A stretch of 64,000 nucleotides of DNA, from the NCBI GenBank assembly GCA_011503125.2, contig WWBZ02000011.1, forward strand, positions 248,001 through 312,000. Direction: 5' to 3'. This DNA comes from Botryosphaeria dothidea (lineage: Eukaryota; Ascomycota; Dothideomycetes; Botryosphaeriales; Botryosphaeriaceae). This document shows positions 46,446 to 58,763 of this stretch, one piece after another. Made by a program: the position numbers and the translations under genes. Position 1 is the stretch's first letter, and each line of letters starts with the position of its first letter. The notes below the pieces were generated by a model. That model was given only the letters and a program-made list of their open reading frames with translations, was not told where the DNA came from and searched no databases.

Positions 46446-46969
46446 AGCGGCGAGAGCTTCGGCGATCAAAAGGTGTTAGCGGCGCAAACAAGGTGAGATA
46501 AAGCGTATCCACGGCAAAGCAATGCGATTGTTGGCTGCCTTTGTGAGATCCAATGCCCGTCAACAAGGACGGCAGCACCAAGGAAGCGGGGGCAAAGGGA
46601 GGCGGCAGTCCAGACGGCGCGCAAAGGACGCCGGCGGGGGGGGTGGGGGGGGGGGGGTGGATAGAGAGAATGAGAGGAGGAGGCGCGCCGGCAGTCAGAA
46701 GTGAGGAAGCCCAAAAGAAACGCGGTTCGCGAAAGTCGACGTGCAAGGGTCCAGGCGCGCACCCCTGCTCGCCAAACGTCACGACCCCGGCCTTGGCGCG
46801 CAAAAAGGCAGCAGCCGCCGCAGCGAGGCCCGGCCGGGCTGGCAGCCGCGCGACCAGCCATTGCAGCAGTGTCGCTCGCTCCAGTAATCGAGCCACAGTG
46901 CAGCACAACACCTCGACTCATCTCCACATCTACCTTGTTGTTTTCTCACAGCAGCAATCACTCACGAAA
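46446..46969. promoter_or_regulatory. Divergent promoter between Fun30-like gene and VMA21
   Basis: The two ATG codons face away from one another, 524 bp apart, so both promoters must lie here. It contains an interrupted G run (about 46634-46658) that can form a G-rich secondary structure. No TATA box was found. Confidence 0.55.
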
Positions 46970-47589
46970 ATGGCCTCGCGAAGAATTGTGTCGACCGAGA
47001 AGACGGTTCTGGATCAGGATGACGCGCCTGACAGCGGCTCTGCGTCGCAGCAGGGCCCCAGCAATATCGCACCCGCAGTTCCTTCGTTAGTACCTCCCTC
47101 TCACAGATACATCAGTGCGCATAAGTGTACTGTCACGCACTCGCCGCAGTGTTGCTCTGAATCCCAACCCGCGCTCTCAGTTCTCCGCATGGATCCGAAA
47201 ACTAACATGCGCGCGTTGGATGTACAGGGCTGTTATCTTCAAGCTGCTGGGCTTCACATTCGCCATGATCACATTGCCTATCGGCACCTACTTCATGACC
47301 GTAAACACGGTGTTCAAAGGTTTGTATTCCCATTATCAGCCACCAAAAAGCCACCTTTCCCTATTTCCACGTGGATCCTTTGTCAAAGCAATAGCGGAAT
47401 TGAGCAGAGAAAGAGAAATTCTGTCCCCACTGACTTCTAAACTTGCACTACAAAGGAAATTCCACGTTCGCCGGTGGACTGGCCGCAATCATGGCTAACG
47501 TGGTGCTGGTCGCTTACGTTATCGTTGCTATGAAGGAAGACCAGTCGGATAGGCTCGAGGCTGAGGCTAAGGCGAAGAAGGCTAGATAA
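46970..47589 (+). CDS. VMA21: VMA21-like V-ATPase assembly factor
   Basis: A 113-residue protein from exons 46970-47085, 47228-47319 and 47456-47589. It is an ER membrane protein that helps assemble the V0 sector of the vacuolar H+-ATPase. The family match is clear: two membrane segments (FKLLGFTFAMITLPIGTYF and LAAIMANVVLVAYVIVAM), joined by TVNTVFKGNSTFAGG. The last residues, AKAKKAR, are lysine-rich and fit the dilysine-type ER retrieval tail, though the canonical KKXX ending (KKxx-COOH) is not exact. The first two introns use weak donors (GTTAGT and GTTTGT) but keep the frame perfectly. Confidence 0.92.
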
Positions 47590-48319
47590 GGTTGGGATCT
47601 CGTGGCCATCTAAGCTTTCTTTTGAGACCGGGTAGGCGTGTATCAGGACGGGAAAGCCGGAGAGGAAGGCTACGTCTCTTGCATGAGAATAGGGAATCCT
47701 CTCATGGATGGGCGGCAAGCGTATCCGAGACGTACTACGGCAGTTCCGGGGCTTCAGCAATGCACCAATGGCGGGCTCTGGTAGGAAAATCGTTCTCACA
47801 TTTTGACGTGTTCGAATATTTGAAACAAAAATAATGAAATTCTGGCGGGTTTCGCCATGCGATGGCTGGACCCCTGTCTTCTGGACAATTTCCCATTCCC
47901 AGGCCAACTGCAAGCCCCAACCAAGCTAAGAATGCCATAAAGGAGGGAACCGGATTCAAGATTATGTATCTACGAAAAAAATTGGCCTTCGTGCAAGCCA
48001 TGAGAGCCATTCAAGCCAATAGTCGGTATTATGGACTAGAATCCATCCAAAAGATTCCGCATTCAAGAGTAAGGACCCAAGAGAGCCTCCATTTCCTGCT
48101 CTCCCCTGAGCAAAGGTCCCACGTTCCTGTACGCCCCCTCCACCCAGTCCGACGGGGTTCTGGAAGTGCCCCAAAACGCCAACGGGTAAATGCAAAAACC
48201 CCGGAAATTCGTTCGTCAAGCCATTAAGTTCCCCCGCACAGCAGAGTGTCATTACATCCTCCAATCAGCCAAGTCGAAAACAGAAATTCTATCGCAGTCG
48301 GCCGATCCGGTAAGGTCGC
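47590..48319. other. Intergenic between two convergent genes
   Basis: VMA21 and the DUF2406 gene end towards one another here. No third gene is supported. Confidence 0.55.
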
Positions 48320-49931
48320 TTAGTCCTTGCTGAACCGCCGCTTAAACCAACTCTTCCTCTTCTCACCGTCCCCATTTGCCACAGGTCGACGTGCGGGAGC
48401 AGCGGTCGTGCTGCTGATAGGCTGCTGTGGCGGACCATCGCCCATCTTTGACACGCCGTTGACACCGTTGTGCGCAGGGACCGGCGGGCCTTGATTCTGG
48501 TCGTAGTATCCGTTGCCGACCGCCGGAGCACCACCGTAACCTTGCTGGTCGTAGTAGTTGTTGTTTTGGTAGTCGTACTCTTCAGCAATCGGGTTTCCGC
48601 CGAATCCATTGAAGCCATACTGCTCGCCCAAATCCGGCTGTTTCTGGCTAGGAGCCATCCTCTCAATAGAGCTATTCTCACTGCTCGGATCAGTAGAATT
48701 GCCCCAAGCCTCTCCGGAACTGTTCGAGAATCCAGTATTTACCGTGTCACGAGACTGTTGATACGAGTGACTCGGGTATAGGCCCTGGCCGTGCATGGGA
48801 GGACGCGGAGGCATTCCACCCATTTCCTGCTGGACACGCTGGCCAAACTTGTTGCGACCGGGACCAGCTACGGGAGGCGGCGCGTAAAGATCCTCGGCAG
48901 GGCGCGGCGAAGCTGGGTTGCGGCCTGCATAGTAACCACCATTTCCGCCGTAGCCATTGCCGTTGCTGGTGCCTTGCGAATAGCGGTTTCCTGCGTTGCC
49001 TGTGATGAAGCCCAAATTAGCGTTTGATCAGCGGTGCGGATGCGTCAGCATGTTGTGAATGGGGCTGTCGATCGCCGTGCCAAGCCGGGCCATGCGGGAG
49101 GCGGCAGTGCAGCCACCAGGCCGGCAGCGATCTTCCATGGGCCTGATCATGCCGCCGGGGGCCTCAGAATGCGGCATTGATGGCCAACGCGTTCCTCCGT
49201 AACATGTCTCGAGTGCCCGCAAATTGCTCCAGGAGCACGTTTCGATGACAGACAGGGCTGAGACAGTGTCTCATGACGTACCTCCATAGTAGCTGCTCCG
49301 GCGACTCGTGTAACCGCTGAAATCGGCGTTGGATTCAACTTCTGCGTGATGTCAGCGGTGATGCATACTGTGGCACGCTCCAGCTGAGCTTACCAGTTCG
49401 TGCGCCTCCTCTCCGCCTGTATTCACCATCAATCTGAGCCTCGAATTTGCGGATCGTGTCGAGAGGACGCTCCCATCGCGAGCGGGTGGGGTTGGAGAGA
49501 TCGGGTTCCGCTGCGCAGGTACGAAGTTAGACAGTGCGATCGCCCGGGCGCGTTATCAGACCCCTGGGGGGATGGGAGACTTACGAATTGGCGAGCCGTC
49601 GACATCTTTGTGCTGCATGGAACGCAGCGATCCGAGAGTTGGGGCTTCGAGAGCGGCGGCGACTGTTATGATGATATCAGCAGACATTCCGGAGAGGGGT
49701 TGGGAGGGTGGCCGGGCGCGACGTACTGGGCTGGGCCTCGTTCATAGCGGCGTTAGGATTCGCTTTAGAAGTGTCGCTCAGGTGTCTCTTGTGCTTCTCT
49801 GCAGACGATTCGTGCAGGTCCTTGACTTTAGGCTTATGGATCTTGTCGGAGCCATGGCTCTTATCGCTCCTCTCGCTCTTGAAGCTAAAGCCACTCTTGG
49901 AGCGCGGGCGCTGGTGCGGGCGGTGGTCCAT
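48320..49931 (-). CDS. DUF2406 protein
   Basis: A 379-residue protein from five exons: 49727-49931, 49585-49662, 49394-49510, 49282-49341 and 48320-48999. The last intron (49000-49281) is unusually long, at 282 nt. All frames join. The conserved fungal DUF2406 core is AALEAPTLGSLRSMQHKDVDG, then EPDLSNPTRSRWERPLDTIR and KFEAQIDGEYRRR, closing with SGYTSRRSSYYG. The C-terminal half is Gly/Asn/Tyr/Gln-rich and lacks folded-domain motifs. The very end, KRKSWFKRRFSKD, is strongly basic and may bind membranes or nucleic acid. The family has no established function that I know. Initiation at 49931 (MDHRPHQ) is my choice because the upstream frame is compositionally unlike it. Confidence 0.85.
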
Positions 49932-51413
49932 GACGGGCGTTTGTGCGGAAACGGCAAGTTCAGCTGCGGTGGAAGGCCCGAAGGACGGGGAAAATTGGGC
50001 CTTGAAGGCAAGGCGGTGTTGGTTTAATGAAGAGAACGGCCAAAGCTCCGCGCGGTGCGGCTGCTGGGTCGGCGGGAAGCGGTAATGCTCGCAGCTATCA
50101 GCGAGCAAGCGAGAGATAGCGGCCGGGCTAAGCACCTGGACAGTGCAGACGGTGACCGGGGCGATGCGATGGAGATGCGAGGGCGGATGCTCGAATGCGG
50201 GCTGGGGGTGTAAGTGGGAAAGTGCGGGCAACGACCGGAGGCGACAGCAGCTGGATTAAGTTGAAGAGGAATCGCTGAGGACGACGCGTGTGCGAGGTGG
50301 TTGGGGAACAAATATGGCGGCGGCCGGTTGGTCGACGGCTGGCGTGCTCTTGCGCTGGCACTGGATCGAGCCGGCAACAGGCTCTAGGCACAGCCTTCCT
50401 CGAGTGCGTTACGAATGCATGCGCCGCGATCTACGGCCCAAGCCCGCCTCCCTGCGACACACCTCTGCTGACGGCGCGCGCCCGCTCGGAAGCACGGTAA
50501 GTGCGCTCTCGCCGCCCAGCAGCCCAGCGCCCATTCGCGCACGCCGAGCCAGCTCCCACGCTGCCAGGCCCTCGCTTTCCGGCCGCTCGCAGCCTGAGTG
50601 CAGCGCTCGCGCGGCGAAGTGGTCGACAGCCGTCATTATTAAAAATAGCGGGCATCCCCACGGTGACGGCTAACGCTGTCTGGCACGACTCGTCAGCCCT
50701 CCCGCACATTCATCCTGATTGATCCCTATCGCACCCGCGCACGGTGTGCTTGGAACGCGCTCGAAAAAAGCTCGATGCACTGACGGCCTCAGCCTCACGC
50801 CACGACGCGCGCTGCACCAGGCTGCTACTGCGACGGCCAGAGGCCAGGGCAGAAAAAAGAGTCGGTGACGGAGGCCTGGCGGCTGCTGGCGTGGCGGCTC
50901 CTTGCTGCCACACATTTTCTGCCGCTCTCCTCCCTTCCGTCCGATTTGATCATCCAGCCTGAATCACGCCGGCAACCTCTCCGTCTTCTGGACGCGCAAA
51001 CCAAAAGTGGCCAGTGGCACGCCATCATCGGGCCCGCTGCCTCGGCCGCATCCCAGCAGTGCTGAAAATATGTCATCTTGCGGGGAGCGCAACGCCTGCT
51101 TCGCGCCCTTGTCTAAAGATGCCGATCCACCAGCTGCCGCTATGCTGCAACGGGTTTCGGGCACCACAATGCTGCGCCAGCTTCCCGCGCAGCATGCATT
51201 TCCGTTGCCGATAAGATCAGAGATGTTCTGCGTATTCGCGTTTGCAGAGTGGCGATCCGCATGCGACTACCAACGCACATTCCTCTCGCTACGAAGGTTG
51301 TACCTCCAAAAAGCAGCTCCCACAGCCCGCGTGCATGCGGCCAAGCGTGTGGTTGCGTGTTCGCCCGCACGTCCTCATTTCCCCAGTTCTCGGTCTTTTC
51401 TTGTCCCAAGCCC
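49932..51413. other. Intergenic, DUF2406 promoter and TF 3' flank
   Basis: GC-rich; open frames (for example 50290-50673) have no motifs. No gene is supported. Confidence 0.5.
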
Positions 51414-54110
51414 TCACGCCCCAGCCCATCCCAGACAGCCGTAAACTCTGCTCCCTTGTTCGTCAAAGCTGGAGGTTGTGTGCGCCCTAGTTATTGGGCA
51501 CATGCTCGTTAGCAGGAACATCGCCGCCAGGCACGGCTTTGTGCCACCCACCTCGAAGTTGACAAAGAAATCAGGGTCCAGCATGTCTCGCTGCTCCGCA
51601 ACGCCGCCGAACAGCTCAAAGCTACTGCTGTCTGCCGCTTCCGTCGCCCTCCGCAGCAGATCTTGCAAGATGGCTTTACTTCTCTCCGCCCCGCTCCACA
51701 CGCTCTCCAGGTCCCCCAGGTGCCGGATGCATTTCTGCACGTCCTCCTGCACACTCACAGGCGGCGGTATAGTCGGCGACGTGCGAAGCCTATTGCACGT
51801 CTTATGATCAGCCATTGCCGTTTTATGTCGCGCCCGACGTGGATCATCATCACTGCATCGACTCACAGGAGAATGCCGGCCACTCCCAATTGGTGCACGC
51901 TGAAGGCGAGGTAGTGTGAGGGCGGAACCCGGAACAGGATGAGCTCCGCCGTGTGGATGCAGCTACGCGCCGCTTGCACGCACTGCTCGGCCGACGACAG
52001 ACCACGGTGATTTCGAGCTTCGTGCGGTGACTCGATCAGGTCATGTTTATCGGACGCCCAAGGTCTGCCCACCGCCACAGCCATGTTTCATGTCAGCATC
52101 AAGGCCATTCCAAACTCCCGCCTGTCCAGCTTCTGGAACTGTTTCACCGTTCTTGGCTGTGTTCAACGGTCAAAAGCACGTACCTCTGCAGGTTTATTAT
52201 TGATGCAGCGTGGAGGATGAAGGTGATGATGCACATGGTCAGATGGAATCTTCCGTCGTCATCCGATCTGTTCGGTGAGAATTTGACCACATCAGGTAAG
52301 CTTTGCAGCCAGCGGTGAAGTTGTCCGTCAAGCGCCTCTGTCTGCAGCTGCAGCTCCTTCCTCAGGCTCCTCGACCCCTGTGACCTGTGCACGGCACGCG
52401 TTGATTTGACGATCTTGCTTGCGATCTTACACAGCTCCGAGAAAGCCAAGAAGCCAGCCAGGGCCGAGGACGCACCGCACCCTATCGACGGGTCGCGGCA
52501 ATACACCTCGAGCTGCTCGTCCGCCATATCCAGCGGCAGATCGCAGTCGCAATCGTCGTCGTCCGCGGCCATGGGACGGCCCAGGCACATGGACAGCAGC
52601 CGATCCAGGCCGTAGACGCTCCACCACACGCGCCGGCCCATCTGCTCCATCAGCAGCTCGTTGGGCTCGTCCTGCGCCGGCCGCCGCAACCCCGTGTGCA
52701 AGCCCAGATCTTGGGCCGTCCGCACGGCCTGGCCCGCAAACTTCCACGCCTGAGTCAGCGTGTTCCAGCCCGCGGAGCACACGGATAGCAGCGCCAGGCA
52801 CTGCACCTGCTCGATGGTACCTTGGCCCGTCGATCCGTAGTAGAGCAGCCAAGACTTCTCGTAGAACTCCTGCCCCGGGCGCGCCGCCGTCGCTGCCGTC
52901 GCTGCCCCGCCGGTTGGCCGCGGCAGCAGCCCGGAGGCGCAGGCACAGACGGCGAAGAAGACGCACAGGAAGCCTGGGTCGGGCGCGTTGCTGGGATTGC
53001 GGGCGATCAGCTTGGCGTACTGCCGCAGGAAGTACGGCTTGAAGAGGAGCGGGAAGGTGTAGTGCAGCTGGTCGAAGTAGAGGTGCACGAGCAGGTCCGA
53101 GATGTACTGCGGCGGGAAGCTGACCTGGTCCGGACTCATGGCCATCGGCAGACGCAGAGAAGTGCTGCTGCCCGAGAAGAAGGGCAGGCCGATGACGCTC
53201 GAGCCGCGCGAGCTCGTCGAGCCGGGCGTGTTGAATATGGGCGAGGTATGCTGGTCTCCCAGGCTCTGGACCGCTTCGATCAAGATCAGATTGTTCGTGC
53301 CGCCGACGTATCTGTCATGGACGGTAAGCGTGGTTCTATTCGAGGTTCGTGATTCCTATACCTAAGCTTCCCTTGAGCATCCGCGACGAGGTGGCCTGAT
53401 GGTTGCTGTTCTCTGTGATCTGGCAGACTTTCTACATCGTCTGCATCGCTTTCGGGAGTCTCGTTGCTTCTTTCGTCAGAGTGCGTGTCTTGCAGGCCAT
53501 TGACTTGGCCCTGTACTTGGCCCCGTAATTCGTCGAGGGCGGGATCGTTGTGTCTCTGGGCGCTCTGCGACGTCCGGGCATCGAAGGCATCCATCAAGCT
53601 GTTAAATCTCTCCATCATAGCATCCATTTTCTGACATAGCTGGTCTATCTGCTGGCACCGGGCCTCGAAGCTCGACATCTGGCTTTCAAGTTGAACATCC
53701 CGAATCAGTAAGCTTCACGTGACGTAACCAGCATTCACGACATCGAAGAAAGACGCATACTTACTGCCGACTCACTTGGGCATTGTCGTTAGCGCTCGGG
53801 TACTCGCACGCCCGCCCACGAGTTCTGCAGTAATGACAGGGGTCTTTGCCATCGCATTTGGTCTGTAAGGTTGGGTTTTAGGACGGTGATCAGCGCCAGG
53901 TTTGTTCGCTCATGCTCTCCGTGTGGGCCCCCCTTCTTCGTGTGGGCGGCGGATAGGCCGCTCATCGTCGTAACCGCCTCTCGGCACGTCATTCCGATGG
54001 AGCTAGAGGGTACGACCAACCTTCTTCTTCCGGCACTCGATGCATGCTCTCCACACGCGGCTGGCGCGCTCTTCTTCCGGAGCTCCCGGCCTGAATGGGG
54101 CTCGCTGCAT
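51414..54110 (-). CDS. Zn2Cys6 transcription factor with fungal-trans domain
   Basis: A 746-residue product from six exons: 54021-54110, 53765-53862, 53362-53712, 52184-53311, 51867-52064 and 51414-51789. The Zn2Cys6 cluster is split by intron 1. Its Cys are residues 23, 26, 33, 39, 42 and 49, with perfect C2C6C5C2C6C spacing (ACIECRKKKTKC, DPCHYCRTRGRAC). A short coiled-coil-like region follows (FEARCQQIDQLCQKMDAMMERF). The fungal_trans regulatory domain starts near KLRYVGGTNNLI and includes LLVHLYFDQLHYTFPLL, AGWNTLTQAWKFAGQAVRTAQDLGLHTG and RRVWWSVYGLDRLLSMCLGRP. The family includes XlnR-type and other pathway regulators. Its target genes are unknown; the genes on its right are candidates. 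Confidence 0.9.
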
Positions 54111-55393
54111 TTTTTTTTTTTGCCTGCGCTTTCCGGTCTTTTAGGATGTACTCGGGGGTGTGTAGGGAAGCAGAAGCCAAGGCACGGTAGCGGAAGGGAG
54201 TGGCTGTTCAGGTCTGGTGTGAATATCCGGGTCCCGGAGCAGGTACTGTTCGTGTCGGTAGCTTCTCGGGCGAGAGTTTTCGTTCCTGCAGCAAAGAGAA
54301 GAAAGGTGCGGAGAACCTTTGACCACAAATACACTAAGGCGGCGGAGCTTGGCGGAAGATAAAAATCGACAAAAAAAAAGCGCGGAAAGCAATCTCGCCT
54401 ATCTGCTCTCTTTTTTCTCTTTCTTGTTTGAAACTAGAACGAATGGCTTCGCGTGCAGGGAGTCGATGCGATTGGCGGAGCCGGGGTTGGGACGGTCTTC
54501 TTTTCTTGGCGCGTTCGTTAGCTGGGTAGGTTATCTGCAGTGCCAGATGGAGATCCGAGTGTCTGCGGGAAGCAGCGGTTGCACCAACCGGCCGTGTGAT
54601 GCAAAATACGGTGAGTGTTCTCGCGCCGGTGGTGGTTGACAGGAGATAAGGTTGCAGGCCGCACGGGAAGCTTCTCGTTATGCAGACGCTGGTTCCGTTG
54701 CTGCATCCATACCAGCGCCCTTTTCCCTCGTGCCTGGCGTCTCAGGTAAATTTGTATTTTTTCGGATATTGGTCTCTCCGTTAGTAATACTATCTTCCAT
54801 TACAAGATCATATCAATTGCATTGCTTCTCTATTCTTCTCCTTCCGGGGCGGGGTTTTCCTCGGGAACGGATTTCATATATTTTTGTAATCAACATCTCT
54901 TCTACGACCCCAGCTTCACGCCTGAGGCACAAATTTATCCAAAAAGACGCACCCCAACCGGAGTATTGGCGACGATGCGCTTGTAGCTCTGACTAGTCAT
55001 TCAGGGTCTGGCGATAAGCTTGAAGGCGATAAGCATCTTTGGCTTCCGCCAGTGTGCCCGCGCCATTGCCTTTTCCGCCTCCTCAACAAGAACTCTATCG
55101 TCCGATGAGATTCCGTGTTCATGGATTCGAAAAGGCCGTGTATTGATGCCATGGTAGGGTTAAGAGTGGGAGAGCATGGGCGGGATGAGGGGCGATAAGC
55201 CCTTGGCCACTGTTGCCGTCTGCCCCTCACCAGCGGGCGGACGTCCGAGACCTCACGTTGCGCGGTGAGGGGAGACCAAAAAATACAACACCAACATCGC
55301 CGACCCGCTCCTCCATCGGCCCCGTCGAGCACCCGCATCCGGCAGGACTAACGTTGATCGTTGCACAAACCGCCGTTGAGGCACACCGACGAC
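54111..55393. other. Divergent intergenic region of 1.28 kb
   Basis: Promoters of the Zn2Cys6 gene (left) and the hydrolase/SnoaL gene (right) must lie here. An AT-rich segment is at 54750-54900. No gene is supported. Confidence 0.5.
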
Positions 55394-56798
55394 ATGGCGC
55401 CGCCCGAAGAAGCGCCCGTTCCTCTTCCAGCAGCATCTCTGCTCACCATTGCCCCGAATGTTGCTGTGCAGCCTCCGCTGTCGCGTCGCGGCTCTGGTCC
55501 GGGTCTCGTACTCGTAGTCGACAATGGCCTGCCTCTGGGTCATAGCGACACGACCCTGGACCCTCCGCCGCTGCTGAAGTGGGCCGAAGAAGGCTATGCT
55601 GTGGCCCAGATCACTCTCAATGCTGATATCAGTGCGTTCGGAAACGATTTGCAGCGTACAATTGATGCTTTGGGCTCGTTGGATTCGTGTTCGCAGAAGG
55701 AGAAATATGGTCTGATTGGTGAGTTTGCCACTCTCGCCATACCACGGGAGAGAAAGAAAATGAGCCTGACAGGATTTCATAGCCTACGTCCCTCTACCGA
55801 TCTCCGCGGAAGAGGTTTTCAGCGCCGATCTCAGCATTGCTGCCATTGTCAGTTACTCGCCGGAACCAGTCTCAGCAGCAAAGACCGCCAAACCCATCCT
55901 CTGGCATGCCGCCGGCGCCAATGTCTCCAGCACAAACCCAGGCATCACCACCACCCACGTCTACCCCGAAGCATCCGCCAACTTCGTGATCCCCGCCCAC
56001 GAGAACTACCGCAGCGCCTCCGCCGCAGTCTCGCACACCCGCACTCTGACCTTCCTCAAGCCGCTGGTCAACGGCCCGTACTTCGACCTCGAGGCCATCT
56101 GGAACGAGCACTGCCTGTACGAGTTCGGCGAGCGCGCCGTCGCGAAGACGATGGGCACGATGGTGCAGGAGCCCTACGTCAACCACATCCCCACCATCAC
56201 CGGCGGCATCGGCCGCGAGCGCTTGACCAACTTCTACCGCAACCACTTCGTCCACAGCAACCCGCCCGACACGAGTCTGGAGCTGGTGAGCCGGACGGTG
56301 GGCGTGGATCGTGTCATTGATGAGTTCGTGTTCAAGTGTACGCATGATCGGGTGGTCGATTGGCTGTTTGTCATTCCCTTATTCTTCTTCCGTGAATCGG
56401 GGTGGCTGTGGCTGACTGTCAGAGCAGTGTCCCTGGCGTTCCGCCGACGGGCAAGCCCCTCGAGGTGCCCTTCACATCCATTGTCAATATTCGCGGTGAC
56501 AGGCTCTTCCATGAGCACATTGCGTGGGATCAAGCGACGCTTCTCAGACAGTTGGGTTTACTTCCAGAGGTTAATATTACCCCTTCTCGCTTTGTCACGC
56601 AAGATCACGCCATGTTGATACGAAACTCAGTATTTACCGTTCCCGTATCCAGTCAATGGAAAGGAACCTGCTCTGGGGAAGAAGTTCGAATATAAAGTCC
56701 CGGTTGCCGGGGTCGAGACTGCGAGGAAGCTTGTTGATGAGAACTCGGTCCAATCCAACGAGTTGTTTAGCTATGGCATTCGGGAGGTTGATGCATGA
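55394..56798 (+). CDS. Dienelactone-hydrolase-like / SnoaL-like fusion protein
   Basis: A 405-residue protein from exons 55394-55718, 55783-56365, 56428-56569 and 56631-56798. The N-terminal half resembles the fungal carboxymethylenebutenolidase (dienelactone hydrolase) family: LVLVVDNGLPLGHSDTTLDPP, WAEEGYAVAQITL, and IVSYSPEP. The C-terminal half is an NTF2/SnoaL-like fold (NEHCLYEFGERAVAKTMGTM, PYVNHIPTITGGIGRERL, FYRNHF, RVIDEFVFKCTHDRVVDWL, IRGDRLFHEHIAWDQA). The end is the family ending KKFEYKVPVAGVETARKL. I do not see a canonical GxCxG nucleophile. The intron 56366-56427 uses a GTTTGT donor. The likely role is in breakdown of a lactone or aromatic intermediate, by family only. Confidence 0.8.
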
Positions 56799-57369
56799 GC
56801 ACAATACCACACCCAGTGTCCGGTTTCTTTTACAAAAATGTAGGAAATGCTTCGAAATGTGTACACTCGATCAAAATAGTTTTCCGGTTACTAGCGACGA
56901 GTTAAACTTTGAGGATGTGTACAAGATACATCTGGCTCATCTCGATCAACAATCTTGGAGTATAACCACCATACATTCCCCGAAAACTGCAAAATTCGCA
57001 GATTTACAATGGGTTGCGGTATCAAAATCAATTTCTCTCTTCGTATTGCCCAAGCAGCGCGGCCCGATATGATGCCTCCGGCGGAAGCGGAAGCGGACCT
57101 CCGACGGATGTGAGCTGCGGGGCACGAAAGCCCGTCACCTCATAGCCTTCTGCTGCGCATTCTCTAACCTTACATTCTTCCTTTTTGCCAAATTATTTTA
57201 CTTACTCAGCCCACCATTCAACGCTGCTAATTCAGGATTCGTTAGCATTTCGGCATCGGATCGTTGAGCTTGCACGGCCCCTACTACCGCTTCCGGGAAA
57301 GCCTTACCTACAACTAAAGCGCCCGGCTTGCAGAACTGTCTTATTGTTCCTCCAGTTTTCGCTGCAGAC
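56799..57369. other. Intergenic, nothing recognised
   Basis: It holds the 3' flank of the hydrolase gene and the promoter region of the aldolase-like gene. Confidence 0.5.
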
Positions 57370-58472
57370 ATGCCTGGAACGAAGATGAACGGTGTTCTCC
57401 CCGCGCGGGGGCCAACGCGGTTACAGCTGAGCCTCCAACACGCCGCTGCAGATCAGGAGGGCGGCTCGCCGTCGGTGGGTCAGTGGATTCAGTTCAGGAA
57501 TGCCGAGCTGGCAAGCAGTATTGCTCAGCTGGGTGGAGATGTATGTCTGCTTTTCTTATTTTTGAATGCTTTTGGTTTTTCGTAATGTTCTCTTCCTCGT
57601 CACAAGTCAACCACGTCTAGCCTGCGGGATGACTACAGTGGCTCGAGCGTTGTATCATTGGACCAGCTGCTTCACCAGCATTCGTGTATTATCGTGCTGA
57701 CTTTACATCTTCTCTATGAGTAGTTCGTCATCATCGACTGCGAGCGTGGTTACATCGACACTCCTGCCGACCTCTCCCTCGTGGTCAATGCCGTCGCTGC
57801 AGCTGGAGCATCGCCCATCGTCCGGGTGCTGGCTAATGAGCCGAAGCGGATAAGACGGGCTCAAGATAGCGGTGCTCATGGTGTCATGGTTGCCATGTGC
57901 GAGACGAAGGTACGTCTGACCCCTTAACACCACACTTCTCCTCGGTCTGATGTGGCAACAACAGGAACAAGCAGAGAGAATAGTCGTTGCGACCGGCTGT
58001 CCCTCTCCGCGCTTCGTCGTCATCGCTGAGATCGACTCGCGCAAGGCGGTTGAGAACGTTGATGGCATCGCGTCCGTGGCTGGTATCGATGCGGTATGTT
58101 TCTCTTGCTGACTTAGTAGTATATTTGTGGGATACTGACACCCTTCAACAGCTCTTCGTCGGACCGCACCCACTCATTTCCTCCACCGACAGTGTCAACA
58201 CTCTCCCCATTGCGGCATCTGCCAACACGGTGCTGGCGGCAGCCCGCAAGCACGCCAAGTTTGCGGGACACTTCGCGGCAGATGCGGACGCGGCGATGGG
58301 GTTGGTGAAGAGGGGATGGCAGTTTGTGAACTGCGGAACGGATATTCTGGCGGTAAATAGGTGGGCTGGCGAGGAGATGGAGCGGCTGAGGCAAATGATG
58401 GCCAGTATGAGGACAACGCCGCCGCCAACTGAGGGGGATGAGTATAAGTGGGACGGTAAAGATTGGGGTTGA
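57370..58472 (+). CDS. HpcH/HpaI aldolase-like protein, shortened core
   Basis: A 268-residue product from exons 57370-57540, 57724-57909, 57965-58093 and 58152-58472. It follows the class II HpcH/HpaI (2,4-dihydroxyhept-2-enedioate aldolase) fold: FVIIDCERGYIDTPADL, SPIVRV, GAHGVMVAMCETK, SRKAVENVDGIASVAGIDALFVGP. Normal members have a His at the CEH position; here it is Arg65. The metal-site acids also look changed: EID (D143) for QIE, and GPHP (P169) for GPxD. In addition the segment usually following CETKEQA...YPP with GxRGxG is missing (about 35 residues). R91 is kept. Either the protein is a non-catalytic relative or it is decaying. The reading frame itself is intact. Confidence 0.7.
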
Positions 58473-58763
58473 AAGAGATGTTGGTTTCAGGCAAGAGTGG
58501 TCATTAGGTAGTGGGTGAATAACGGTTATGGGATGTGAACGCAGGATGAATTTCCTCTGTTCTGCAGTTCCTGTTGGCAAGAGAAGAGGCGTCGAATTTA
58601 TATCCTCGTTCCCAAAAAGGCAAGCCGAACCGGGCCCTGAGCCGAGGTCCGCAGACCCCGGATCGCTCGTCTCACAGACCACCCGCGCTGGTGACATCAA
58701 CGTCAATCCCCACACCACCGAAGCTCTCGACTCTCTCACACAACATGGCAATGTCCGCCTGCC

